From: Candidatus Rothia avicola
Lineage (GTDB): Bacteria; Actinomycetota; Actinomycetes; Actinomycetales; Micrococcaceae
Assembly (NCBI GenBank): GCA_019115985.1
Contig: DXCN01000039.1
Coordinates: 1 to 33,950 of the forward strand
DNA: 33,950 bases
Direction: 5' to 3'
The position numbers and the translations under genes were made by a program. Under the pieces are notes generated by a model, which had not been told where the DNA came from, ran no database searches, and saw only the letters and a list, made by a program, of their open reading frames with translations. This document shows, piece by piece, positions 24,919-30,719 of this stretch (its first letter is position 1; each line of letters begins with the position of its first letter).

Positions 24919-25757
24919 CAGAAATTCACCTCATCGTCTACGACGCCGGTGGACGCGGTCTCAGTCTCGGTGCCGGGTAGGGCAGGCTCCCAGTACGCCC
25001 GGGCTTGCTTGATAGCGTCAGAAGGCTCGATACCGTAGACAGTTTCGAGAGCGTCTATTTTGTGGTTGGTGTATCGTCCGTAGCCGTTCGGGTTGAAGTT
25101 GTCTAGGTTGTAGAGATTGTTGGTTCCCGTGCGTCCGATATCGATAACTCTAACCATGAAGAGTGCGTAGGCCAGCTGGTCCAGGCTCTTTGCGGCTACG
25201 GCGTCCCGGTAGACCTCGCCCTTGTTAGGCTCGGCGGGGTCGAAATCGATACCCAGTAGGGTCAGCATGTCAGGCAGGTCGTACCCGGTGTCGCAGATGA
25301 CTTCTACCAGTGCGCCGTGCGCTGTGCCCTTGAGCTTGCCCGGCTGCCCAGCAAGATTCTCAAGGTGCTCCTTGAACCTGGGGCGCTCCACGCGCAGGGC
25401 GAGCTTGACCTTCTCGCGGGCCTCCTGCTCAGCCAGTTCTTCGGGGGTCAGCTCAGGCTTCTCGGCTTCTTCTTTGACCGGAGTAGGGACGTACCACTCA
25501 ACGGTGCGGCTTGAATTATTCAGGTAGGGGCGCAGCCCGTCCTTACCGTGCTTGTCCAGCACCTCTTTAGGAATGACGCGAGATGTCAGTTCAAGCAGTT
25601 CTTTGGGATTATCCGAAATCCCAGGAAGCTGAAATGGATGACGACGAATGAAAGCAGAGCCCATAGCCTCTTCTTCCTCTAGGAAGTCATAGCCCAGCTT
25701 CACCAGGTGGTCATAAACCTTGGGGCCAAGGGTCTTCCACTCAACCGTGGTGGTCAT
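24918..25757 (-). CDS. Hypothetical early protein
   Basis: The 279-aa protein has an alternating acidic linker (KEEAEKPELTPEELAEQEAREKVKLAL) near residue 105 and a helical C-terminal half with repeats of the type LDQLAYALFMVRVIDIGRTG. Early actinophage operons often include such proteins near replication. No catalytic motif was recognised. It starts after a 96-base gap, and its site is a weak GAAAG. Confidence 0.6.
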   Translation of the reverse strand: MTTTVEWKTLGPKVYDHLVKLGYDFLEEEEAMGSAFIRRHPFQLPGISDNPKELLELTSRVIPKEVLDKHGKDGLRPYLNNSSRTVEWYVPTPVKEEAEKPELTPEELAEQEAREKVKLALRVERPRFKEHLENLAGQPGKLKGTAHGALVEVICDTGYDLPDMLTLLGIDFDPAEPNKGEVYRDAVAAKSLDQLAYALFMVRVIDIGRTGTNNLYNLDNFNPNGYGRYTNHKIDALETVYGIEPSDAIKQARAYWEPALPGTETETASTGVVDDEVNF

Positions 25758-25853
25758 AGGTGGTCTTTCGGAGTCTTTGATGGTGGAAAAATGTGCGGGA
25801 AATTTTTTGCAAGAAATTCGGGGGACGTCGGTAACAGTGGGAGTGACGGGGTG
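25758..25853. other. Intergenic region with short inverted repeats
   Basis: Two imperfect palindromes are visible: TTTcTTGCAAaAAA near 25800-25820 and GGTAACA...TGTTACC near 25830-25860. It may hold an extra promoter or operator for the downstream part of the early operon; no clear -35/-10 pair is seen. Confidence 0.3.
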
Positions 25854-26114
25854 TTACCAGCGGGGCCAGGCGGGGCGGTTCCGGCGCTCTGCGCGGACCT
25901 GCTCGGCGGTCAGGCCGTGCTCCCGGCGGTAGGCGGCGAGAACCTTCTCAACCTGGTGGGCTTCTGCTCGCATGCCGGCGGCGACTTCTGCCAGCTCGCG
26001 GAAGAGCCGGTCAAAGCTGATCTCGCGCTGTGCTTTGAGTCCGCGGATGCGGTGGTCTGCTCGCATGCCCATCCAGAACCGCTGCTCGGTGATTCGAGGG
26101 GCTGGCAGGCTCAT
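25854..26114 (-). CDS. Small basic protein, unknown
   Basis: The 86-aa protein is helical and rich in Arg (REISFDRLFRELAEVAAGMRAEAHQVEKVLAAYRREHG). It overlaps the upstream small membrane gene by ATGA. A nucleic-acid contact is possible but not shown. Confidence 0.6.
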   Translation of the reverse strand: MSLPAPRITEQRFWMGMRADHRIRGLKAQREISFDRLFRELAEVAAGMRAEAHQVEKVLAAYRREHGLTAEQVRAERRNRPAWPRW

Positions 26115-26269
26115 TGCGCATCCTCTTCCTTGGCGAGGGTGGGCATGGAGTAGACCAGCACGCCGACCAGCAGAATCACGGCGAAAGTGCCGCCGTTATT
26201 CTGGCCAGGATTAGCCAGAGCCAGCACCGCAAAAACCGCGAAGAGAGCGAGCCAGATTTTTAGCTTCAT
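26111..26269 (-). CDS. 52-aa two-TM membrane peptide
   Basis: The product is 52 residues with two hydrophobic segments: MKLKIWLALFAVFAVLALAN and TFAVILLVGVLVYSMP. It overlaps both neighbours by ATGA, so it is translated in the operon although very short. It ends in AKEEDAQ. Function unknown. Confidence 0.75.
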   Translation of the reverse strand: MKLKIWLALFAVFAVLALANPGQNNGGTFAVILLVGVLVYSMPTLAKEEDAQ

Positions 26270-26568
26270 GCCGCCTCCAGCACGGGGCGGTCAATCTGGT
26301 ACTGCTCGGTCGTGAAGGTGGCAATCTGACGCGTCCAGCCACCCTCAGCGGCAAAAACCTCATTGGTAGCCCAGTCAATGGTGATGGGCGAACGAGGCTC
26401 TAGGGCGCGGGTGAGCGCGTAATCAACAGCTGCGCGGCGTGCCTCAGAGCGGCGCTTAGCGTCCTTGTAATCGGGGTACTGAACCTCGCGTGAATCGAGG
26501 GTGCGGAGGGAGTCCTCGCGGGTAATGACGATGCCCACTCGCTCGTGGACGGTGCCGGTCTTAGCCAT
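26266..26568 (-). CDS. Hypothetical early protein
   Basis: The 100-aa reading from the ATG at 26568 has AAAGG nine bases upstream; the longer form lacks a site. It has a small alpha/beta pattern (VIITREDSLRTLDSREVQY; ARRAAVDYALTRAL) and ends with strands (ITIDWATNEVFAAEGGWTRQI). It overlaps both neighbours. Confidence 0.65.
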   Translation of the reverse strand: MAKTGTVHERVGIVITREDSLRTLDSREVQYPDYKDAKRRSEARRAAVDYALTRALEPRSPITIDWATNEVFAAEGGWTRQIATFTTEQYQIDRPVLEAA

Positions 26569-26740
26569 TGGTTTGGCCTTTCTTCTCAAAATCTAGGGGG
26601 TGTACGGTCTTGATGTGCTCTGCTGCCAGCTCTTCGAGGGCTTCCTCGATAGGGATTAGCCCTAGCTGGCTCGGGGCCCAATCGCCTGCGTACCAGTCGC
26701 AGATGGGGCAATGAACCTCGACCTTGTAAATGCGGGTCAT
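26561..26740 (-). CDS. 59-aa zinc-finger-like protein
   Basis: The 59-aa protein reads MTRIYKVEVHCPICDWYAGDW and later AAEHIKTVH, giving a CX2C...H...H arrangement that could bind zinc. It overlaps both neighbours by 4-8 bases, ATGA at the start. It is in the leftward early operon with several other small zinc-type proteins. Confidence 0.7.
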   Translation of the reverse strand: MTRIYKVEVHCPICDWYAGDWAPSQLGLIPIEEALEELAAEHIKTVHPLDFEKKGQTNG

Positions 26741-26994
26741 GCGAGAGCGAAGTCTTTCTGCGTGGTGGTTTTAGAACCGCCTAGGGCTTCGCGGAGTGCG
26801 GCGGCCGCGCCCGTGATAAGCCCGGCTAGGGCGTCCAGCGCGCCGGCGGCGGCCACTCCCAGCGGACGTAAGGCTTCGACAATGTCCTTGCCGGTGACAG
26901 GGCGAACGTGCCACATAATCAGAGTGGAGGCCGTCTCGGGCGAGGTTGCGCCGGGTACAGCTTCCCAGATGTACTGCTTCAGTGGCTCACTCAT
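26737..26994 (-). CDS. Hypothetical early protein
   Basis: The 85-aa protein has a hydrophobic, Ala/Leu/Gly-rich stretch (VAAAGALDALAGLITGAAAALREALGG) that may be amphipathic rather than a membrane helix. It sits right after the HTH gene (its start overlaps the upstream stop). Function unknown. Confidence 0.6.
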   Translation of the reverse strand: MSEPLKQYIWEAVPGATSPETASTLIMWHVRPVTGKDIVEALRPLGVAAAGALDALAGLITGAAAALREALGGSKTTTQKDFALA

Positions 26995-27323
26995 TACGCC
27001 GCCTTCCCTCGGTGGATTGCCTTGGACCGACTGGTTTGCCGGAAGAAGCTGGGCAACTCAACGACGTTTTCAGGCTCAGGCAGCGGCGCCGGCGCAGGTT
27101 TTTCCTGCGCGAGACGGCCGGGGTTAGCCGAGGCAGCCATGATCTGCTTGAGGTCGTCATTGGAGAAACAGACCTTGCCGCGTCCTTGCCCGCCGTGGTG
27201 AGGCAGGGCACCGGAGTAGGCTTTACGCCGCAAGGTATTCGCGGTGTAGAGGGGCGCGAGGACTTCTGCTGCTTCTTCGAAAGTGTAGAAGTCCTGGTCG
27301 CCTAGCCTGAGTCGGCGGGTCAT
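26994..27323 (-). CDS. Helix-turn-helix DNA-binding protein
   Basis: The 109-aa reading from the ATG at 27323 has AAAGGAT upstream and is the first gene of the leftward operon. It shows a MerR/excisionase-type HTH: FYTFEEAAEVLAPLYTANTLRRKAYSGALPHHGGQGRGKVCFSNDDLKQIM (written in parts: residues ~9-60), then a Pro-rich linker. It may control the early operon or excision. A repeat-type divergent promoter lies directly upstream. Confidence 0.75.
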   Translation of the reverse strand: MTRRLRLGDQDFYTFEEAAEVLAPLYTANTLRRKAYSGALPHHGGQGRGKVCFSNDDLKQIMAASANPGRLAQEKPAPAPLPEPENVVELPSFFRQTSRSKAIHRGKAA

Positions 27324-27332
27324 GGGCGTAAT

Positions 27333-27407
27333 CCTTTCGGGCTGGGGTGCGGACGGCGGTGGTAGGTTCTTCCGCGCCGGGCGGGTTAACGAGATACTTG
27401 GGCTATG
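27333..27407. repeat. Divergent promoter repeat R1
   Basis: A ~75-base element with a near-identical copy at 27862-27937. Both share a 29-base identical core beginning GGTGCGGACGGCGG and the ending TTAACGAGATACTTGGG just before an ATG on the plus strand. The left end CCTTTCGG gives the minus gene's ribosome site. Confidence 0.85.
27393..27398 (+). promoter_or_regulatory. -10 element of a leaderless promoter (first + cassette gene)
   Basis: GATACT ends 6 bases before the ATG at 27405, so the transcript would begin at or next to the start codon. No Shine-Dalgarno sequence is present. Confidence 0.6.
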
Positions 27408-27605
27408 AACATCATCGAAACTAAGATCATCTCCAGCCCTCAGAGCCACAACCCTTCTGAAGCTTCTTTGCGCGAGAACGTTGAAGTAGCAGCTCAGGGG
27501 AACCCAGTTGTCTCTATGAGGTACTTAGCCCAGGCACTTCTTCAGACGATGGACGAGCTTGAAGCTGTCAAAGCTGAAGTGGCTGAGCTCAGGAAGAAGC
27601 TTTAG
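27405..27605 (+). CDS. Cassette 1 plus-strand protein, small coiled coil
   Basis: The 66-aa protein has a helical C-terminus with heptad spacing (MDELEAVKAEVAELRKKL), after an N-terminal part with no clear motif. It is a paralogue of the 67-aa protein at 27935. Its promoter is probably leaderless. Its stop codon overlaps the opposing minus gene by 4 bases, tail to tail. Function unknown. Confidence 0.7.
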   Translation: MNIIETKIISSPQSHNPSEASLRENVEVAAQGNPVVSMRYLAQALLQTMDELEAVKAEVAELRKKL

Positions 27606-27853
27606 CCTGAGTGGGGCTTCGAGGTTTCTACGAAACGAGCTTCGTATTGCATCATCTGGATGTGCTCGACGTTGATCTGGGTGACTAGGCTGCTGACAAT
27701 TTCCATCTTGCGTTTCCAGTCATAGTCTTTGCTGTTGATGGCTGTACGTAGCTCATTAGCAAGGCAGGCAATACGTTCGATTGCTTGGGATTGGAGTAAA
27801 AGCGCGTAGTTGTCGGTGGCGTATTTCTGCTCGTTTGTTGGGTTTTCGCTCAT
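27602..27853 (-). CDS. Cassette 1 minus-strand protein, helical
   Basis: The 83-aa protein has helices around residues 20-75 (QAIERIACLANELRTAI; MEIVSSLVTQINVEHIQMM). It resembles the 70-aa protein of cassette 2 (xYAxxxNYxxxxxxAIxxIAxLAxELR pattern). The AAAGGAG site is strong. It converges with the 66-aa gene. Confidence 0.7.
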   Translation of the reverse strand: MSENPTNEQKYATDNYALLLQSQAIERIACLANELRTAINSKDYDWKRKMEIVSSLVTQINVEHIQMMQYEARFVETSKPHSG

Positions 27854-27861
27854 GGGGTTCT

Positions 27862-27937
27862 CCTTTCGGGGGACGGTGCGGACGGCGGTGGTAGGTTCTT
27901 CCGTACCGGGTGGGTTTAACGAGATACTTGGGTCATG
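27862..27937. repeat. Divergent promoter repeat R2
   Basis: Copy of R1 (27333-27407), 29 bases identical in the core and the same GATACT -10. It serves the minus gene ending at 27602 and the plus gene starting at 27935. Confidence 0.85.
27923..27928 (+). promoter_or_regulatory. -10 element of a leaderless promoter (second + cassette gene)
   Basis: GATACT, 6 bases before the ATG at 27935, the same arrangement as at 27393. Confidence 0.6.
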
Positions 27938-28138
27938 TCTTTGATTACTGAGAACTACGAATTTTTCGAGCAGCCTAAGAACCCTGATTCGGTTTCACAT
28001 GAGGAAGTGATGGAACTGCTGAGACGTAGAAGCTCTAAGGTGATGCCGTATCATCTCGTCGGCGTTATTGATGATTTACAGCGTCAGATTGATGAGCTGA
28101 AGCGTGAGGTCGAGGCTTTAAAGAAAGCTCAGGGCTAG
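27935..28138 (+). CDS. Cassette 2 plus-strand protein, small coiled coil
   Basis: The 67-aa protein ends in a coiled coil (QRQIDELKREVEALKKAQG), like the 66-aa protein of cassette 1 (VKAEVAELRKKL). The middle MELLRRRSSKVMPYHLVGVIDDL aligns with SMRYLAQALLQTMDEL. It converges with the minus gene at 28135, overlapping by 4 bases at the stop codons, as in cassette 1. Confidence 0.7.
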   Translation: MSLITENYEFFEQPKNPDSVSHEEVMELLRRRSSKVMPYHLVGVIDDLQRQIDELKREVEALKKAQG

Positions 28139-28347
28139 TCCTCATGCACGCTTGAAACGTCCGATATTCGGAGGAGCTCGTCGTTCATCTTCAATACGCA
28201 CGCTTTGACAGTTTCCATAGCTACAGGCACTTGGTGCGGTTCTGGGCCTGAGACTACGCGCCGGATTTCACTTGCCAGGTAGGCGATTTCGTGAAGTGCT
28301 TTTACCTGGTTGGTGGTGGCGCGATAGTCGGTGTTGTAGGTAGCCAT
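28135..28347 (-). CDS. Cassette 2 minus-strand protein, helical
   Basis: The 70-aa reading starts at the ATG with GAAAGGAAAACCCC upstream. It is similar to the 83-aa protein in cassette 1 (LHEIAYLASEIRRVV against IERIACLANELRTAI). The longer frame further upstream is unlikely because it has no site. Function unknown. Confidence 0.7.
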   Translation of the reverse strand: MATYNTDYRATTNQVKALHEIAYLASEIRRVVSGPEPHQVPVAMETVKACVLKMNDELLRISDVSSVHED

Positions 28348-28355
28348 GGGGTTTT

Positions 28356-28390
28356 CCTTTCGGTGATGGTGGTGCGGACGATGGTGGTCG
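28356..28390. repeat. Partial repeat R3
   Basis: Shares CCTTTCGG and GGTGCGGACG...GGTGGT with R1 and R2 but lacks the right half. In its place is an operator copy (28406-28419) and the Cro-like gene. Confidence 0.6.
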
Positions 28391-28405
28391 GCGAGCGCGG
28401 GAAAT

Positions 28406-28419
28406 ACCCTATATAGGGT
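28406..28419. promoter_or_regulatory. Operator copy 1 (ACCCTATATAGGGT)
   Basis: Perfect 14-bp palindrome, identical to the copy at 28700-28713. It lies upstream of the minus gene at 28347, abutting TATTTC on the minus strand (a possible -10). Confidence 0.75.
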
Positions 28420-28435
28420 CATGGTGGGTAAAAAA

Positions 28436-28672
28436 TTATGCCGCGTGGTGCAGTGGTTCGATTCGGTAGCCTCCGATGAGTTCGCTAGGTGACACATGGA
28501 GGAAATCGGCTACTGCGATGAACTGGGGGAGTGAGAACTCTGCTTCTCCGCGAAGAGCAGAGCTGAGCCAATTCTGTGAGCAGTTGAGGAATGATGCAAG
28601 CTCCTTCTGGGTTCGCCCTTGCTCGGACAAGTGCCAGCGAATGCCGGTGAGGATGTTCTTTGAGTTGCTCAT
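28436..28672 (-). CDS. Cro-like XRE-family regulator
   Basis: The 78-aa reading from the ATG at 28672 has AAAGGAGG upstream. It has an HTH_XRE fold: TQKELASFLNCSQNWLSSALRGEAEFSLPQFIAVADFLHVSPSEL (residues ~21-64, shown as fragments). The SLPQFIAVADFLHVSPSEL end resembles the CI-like protein's NLSQFEAICEVLGVSPSAVL. It faces away from the repressor across the operator and is flanked by both operator copies. Confidence 0.85.
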   Translation of the reverse strand: MSNSKNILTGIRWHLSEQGRTQKELASFLNCSQNWLSSALRGEAEFSLPQFIAVADFLHVSPSELIGGYRIEPLHHAA

Positions 28673-28694
28673 TGCAACCTCCTTTCGAGACACA

Positions 28695-28722
28695 ACAATA
28701 CCCTATATAGGGTCAGTGTCAA
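28695..28722 (-). promoter_or_regulatory. Promoter of the Cro-like gene (PR-type)
   Basis: TTGACA (28722-28717), 16-base spacer, TATTGT (28700-28695) on the minus strand. The 14-bp operator fills the spacer, so a bound repressor would block RNA polymerase. Confidence 0.75.
28700..28713. promoter_or_regulatory. Operator copy 2 (ACCCTATATAGGGT)
   Basis: Perfect palindrome in the divergent region between the Cro-like and CI-like genes, sitting within the spacer of the leftward promoter. The identical second copy is 294 bases away. Confidence 0.8.
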
Positions 28723-28752
28723 GCTATGGAGGTAAAAATGTATTTTTCTTGG

Positions 28753-28758
28753 TATTCT
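28753..28758 (+). promoter_or_regulatory. -10 element of a leaderless promoter (CI-like gene)
   Basis: TATTCT ends 7 bases before the ATG at 28766. No Shine-Dalgarno precedes the start. Leaderless cI is known for lambda and for several actinophages. Confidence 0.65.
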
Positions 28759-28765
28759 TAGTGCC

Positions 28766-29164
28766 ATGGGAAGAAAAACTACAGCACGAGTCACTGCTCT
28801 GATGGTGGCCCTGAATGAGGAACTCCGGGCGCTGATTGCTCGCAGGAATATGTCTCAGAGGCAGCTGGAGGCTGCCTCCGGGGTTAGCCAATCTTTGATC
28901 TCTAAGGCGATTTTCAAGGACGAATCTGTTCTGAATCTCTCCCAGTTCGAGGCTATCTGTGAAGTGCTTGGGGTATCACCCAGCGCCGTCCTTGAGAGTG
29001 CCGAGCGCGCCGTCCTTGCTGCCCAGCAAACCCAAGCCGAGCACCAGCGTCCGTCCGGTCGCTACAACTCCGCCGGCGAATGGGTCCCCGCCACCCGCGA
29101 CGGCTACACCCTAGCCGCCTACGAAACAGACGAGGAGAAGGGCGTTGATTACATCGACGACTAA
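28766..29164 (+). CDS. CI-like XRE-family repressor
   Basis: The 132-aa protein has an XRE HTH at ~29-75 (MSQRQLEAASGVSQSLISKAIF, then LSQFEAICEVLGVSPSAVL), followed by a linker and an acidic C-terminus (YETDEEKGVDYIDD). It has no autocleavage (LexA-type) domain. It is followed by an ImmA-like gene in an overlapping frame, so control is likely by repressor-ImmA switching as in ICEBs1-like systems. Confidence 0.85.
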   Translation: MGRKTTARVTALMVALNEELRALIARRNMSQRQLEAASGVSQSLISKAIFKDESVLNLSQFEAICEVLGVSPSAVLESAERAVLAAQQTQAEHQRPSGRYNSAGEWVPATRDGYTLAAYETDEEKGVDYIDD

Positions 29165-29558
29165 AGACCCCTACACCCTCGCCGAAGAACTCGGCGTCCC
29201 CATCGTCTACCGCAAACTAGCCGGCGGACTCCACGCCTACTGGGACGGGGCGAGAATCATCGTCGACACCCGCCTGTCCCAAACCCAAGAGCGCTGCGCA
29301 ATCACCCACGACCTCATGCACGTCATAGCAGGGGATGAACCCTACCTACACGTGCTCAGCTCACCGTCCATCGAAGCCAAACGAGACCTGCAAGCAGCAG
29401 AACTGCTCATCGACCCGGCAGCCTTCCGCCAAGCAGCCACCATGTACCCCGACGACGGCGCCAAAGTAGCCCGCGAGCTAGGCATCACCAACCGAATCCT
29501 CAACGCCTGGGTACGCGCACACGGAGTCGAACTCATCGAACTCGATGAGGTGGCCTAG
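29145..29558 (+). CDS. ImmA/IrrE-family metalloprotease-like protein
   Basis: The 137-aa product starts at a TTG with GAGGAGAAGG just upstream and overlaps the repressor gene by 20 bases. It has the family layout: a beta start (GLHAYWDGARIIVDTRL), then CAITHDLMHVIAGDE, where the usual HEXXH is HDLMH (H55-D56-H59), and AAELLID near 84-90 with a possible third ligand (E86). ImmA proteins cleave their partner repressor to induce the phage. The Asp in place of Glu is unusual. Confidence 0.75.
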   Translation: MITSTTKDPYTLAEELGVPIVYRKLAGGLHAYWDGARIIVDTRLSQTQERCAITHDLMHVIAGDEPYLHVLSSPSIEAKRDLQAAELLIDPAAFRQAATMYPDDGAKVARELGITNRILNAWVRAHGVELIELDEVA

Positions 29559-29580
29559 GGGAGTGGGGAGAATGATGGGA

Positions 29581-29616
29581 GCCCGTCACCGGGAAAGGTG
29601 GCGGCGGGTTTCTTTT
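29581..29616 (+). terminator. Terminator after the repressor-ImmA operon
   Basis: A GC-rich hairpin GCCCG-t-CACC-gggaaa-GGTG-gcgg-CGGGT is followed by TTTCTTTT. It separates immunity from the next plus-strand gene. Confidence 0.6.
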
Positions 29617-29651
29617 GCGCGTAACGTACCACAAACGAGCGCGGTTAATCG

Positions 29652-29657
29652 TATCTT
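29652..29657 (+). promoter_or_regulatory. -10 element of a leaderless promoter (29664 gene)
   Basis: TATCTT ends 6 bases before the ATG at 29664, and the sequence TTAATCGTAT is shared with the promoter before 30720. No Shine-Dalgarno. Confidence 0.6.
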
Positions 29658-29663
29658 TTAACC

Positions 29664-30605
29664 ATGACCGCACAGCCCTACACAGCAGACCAGATACTCG
29701 CAGCCTTCAGCAAAGGCCTCAAAGGCACCCGCATGAAAGCTATGGCGCAAGAGATTGCAGGATTGGCCAATGAGAACGCTGACCTCAAACAGCAACTAGC
29801 GAGAGTAGGGCATCAGCCCACCATCGATGAAATCGAGCTCGCCAACGAAGAAGCAGCACGCATCCTTGCAGAAGCTCGCGCCCAAACCTTCGTAGAAGCA
29901 ACACGAGCCTGGGAAGAAGGTCACGAGAACTGGAAGAGGGCACACGACCAGGGGGAGTTTATCCCATCACCCATTAGCACCGTTGCCTTAGAATTTGTTT
30001 CAGTTCTTGCAGCGGTGGGAGAGTTTCACCCCTTTGAGCGCCGCCTAGATTTAGCAAGTGATTACGGTTCTGCCACGCTTTCTATCGGCAAGAAAGAAGC
30101 TGCAGAGCCTGTTGCTGAGCTGCTGGGTAGGCCAGAGCCGGGGGATTCAATCACCCGAACCCTTGATGTGGTTCTACTGCCTGCACGCTACCAAAAAGCC
30201 AATGAGCCTGCTGAAAAGTATGTCTTTGGGTATGCAGATGGGCACCTGGTCGGCGGCCTGACGATGTCCTATTCCAAGTCCTTACTTCCCTTCCTTGAGG
30301 CCATGGTGGCATTGGATATTAGTGTGGTAGGCCGGGCGGAGGTGACCCTGAGCGCGGCGAAGTCATCGGGTAATCTGCAGGTCAAGAGCAGCATAGGAAT
30401 GCCTGACCGATACGCAGTTCGAGACACCATGCCCAAGATTTACCGGCTGGCAAAGACCCTCAACAGTATCTACGTGAAAAACCAGTTGATGAACCCTGAT
30501 GATGTTGAATGGCTCAACAAGTTTGGGCGGCTAAGTGTAGAGATGCGACAGATCAACAACAGCACCAGAGACTGGGTGCGGGAGCAGAGAATCATGGGCG
30601 GCTAG
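29664..30605 (+). CDS. Coiled-coil accessory protein, unknown
   Basis: The 313-aa protein has a coiled-coil N-terminal half (NENADLKQQLARV; ELANEEAARILAEARAQTF; residues ~34-100) and a mixed alpha/beta C-terminal half (LDVVLLPARYQ; YVFGYADGHLVGGLTMSYSKSLLPFLEAMVAL). No catalytic motif was recognised. It stands alone between the immunity genes and the membrane module, where prophages often carry lysogenic-conversion or exclusion genes. Confidence 0.7.
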   Translation: MTAQPYTADQILAAFSKGLKGTRMKAMAQEIAGLANENADLKQQLARVGHQPTIDEIELANEEAARILAEARAQTFVEATRAWEEGHENWKRAHDQGEFIPSPISTVALEFVSVLAAVGEFHPFERRLDLASDYGSATLSIGKKEAAEPVAELLGRPEPGDSITRTLDVVLLPARYQKANEPAEKYVFGYADGHLVGGLTMSYSKSLLPFLEAMVALDISVVGRAEVTLSAAKSSGNLQVKSSIGMPDRYAVRDTMPKIYRLAKTLNSIYVKNQLMNPDDVEWLNKFGRLSVEMRQINNSTRDWVREQRIMGG

Positions 30606-30619
30606 GGCAGTGGCCCATT

Positions 30620-30677
30620 GAATACGAAATACGGTGAGCACGAGCTAAAACCCGTAGACGGTATTTAATCGTATTCT
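30620..30677 (+). promoter_or_regulatory. Promoter region with inverted repeat GAATACGA...TCGTATTC
   Basis: An inverted repeat with 8-base arms (30620-30627 and 30669-30676) frames this promoter; CCGTAGACGG at 30652-30661 is a smaller palindrome. The -10 TATTCT is at 30672-30677, and TTAATCGTAT is shared with the preceding promoter. The initiation point is probably near 30684. Confidence 0.5.
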
Positions 30678-30719
30678 TAACGCTGTGTGCTCTACTCATT
30701 GATGTCATAAGGAATTTAG

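Noticed and set aside
27333-28390. CRISPR-like array
   Set aside because: Only two full copies of ~75 bases with genes between them, not short repeats with spacers.
28135-28497. 120-aa extended version of the cassette 2 minus gene
   Set aside because: The upstream part has no ribosome site, runs through the R3 repeat and operator, and the ATG at 28347 has a strong site.
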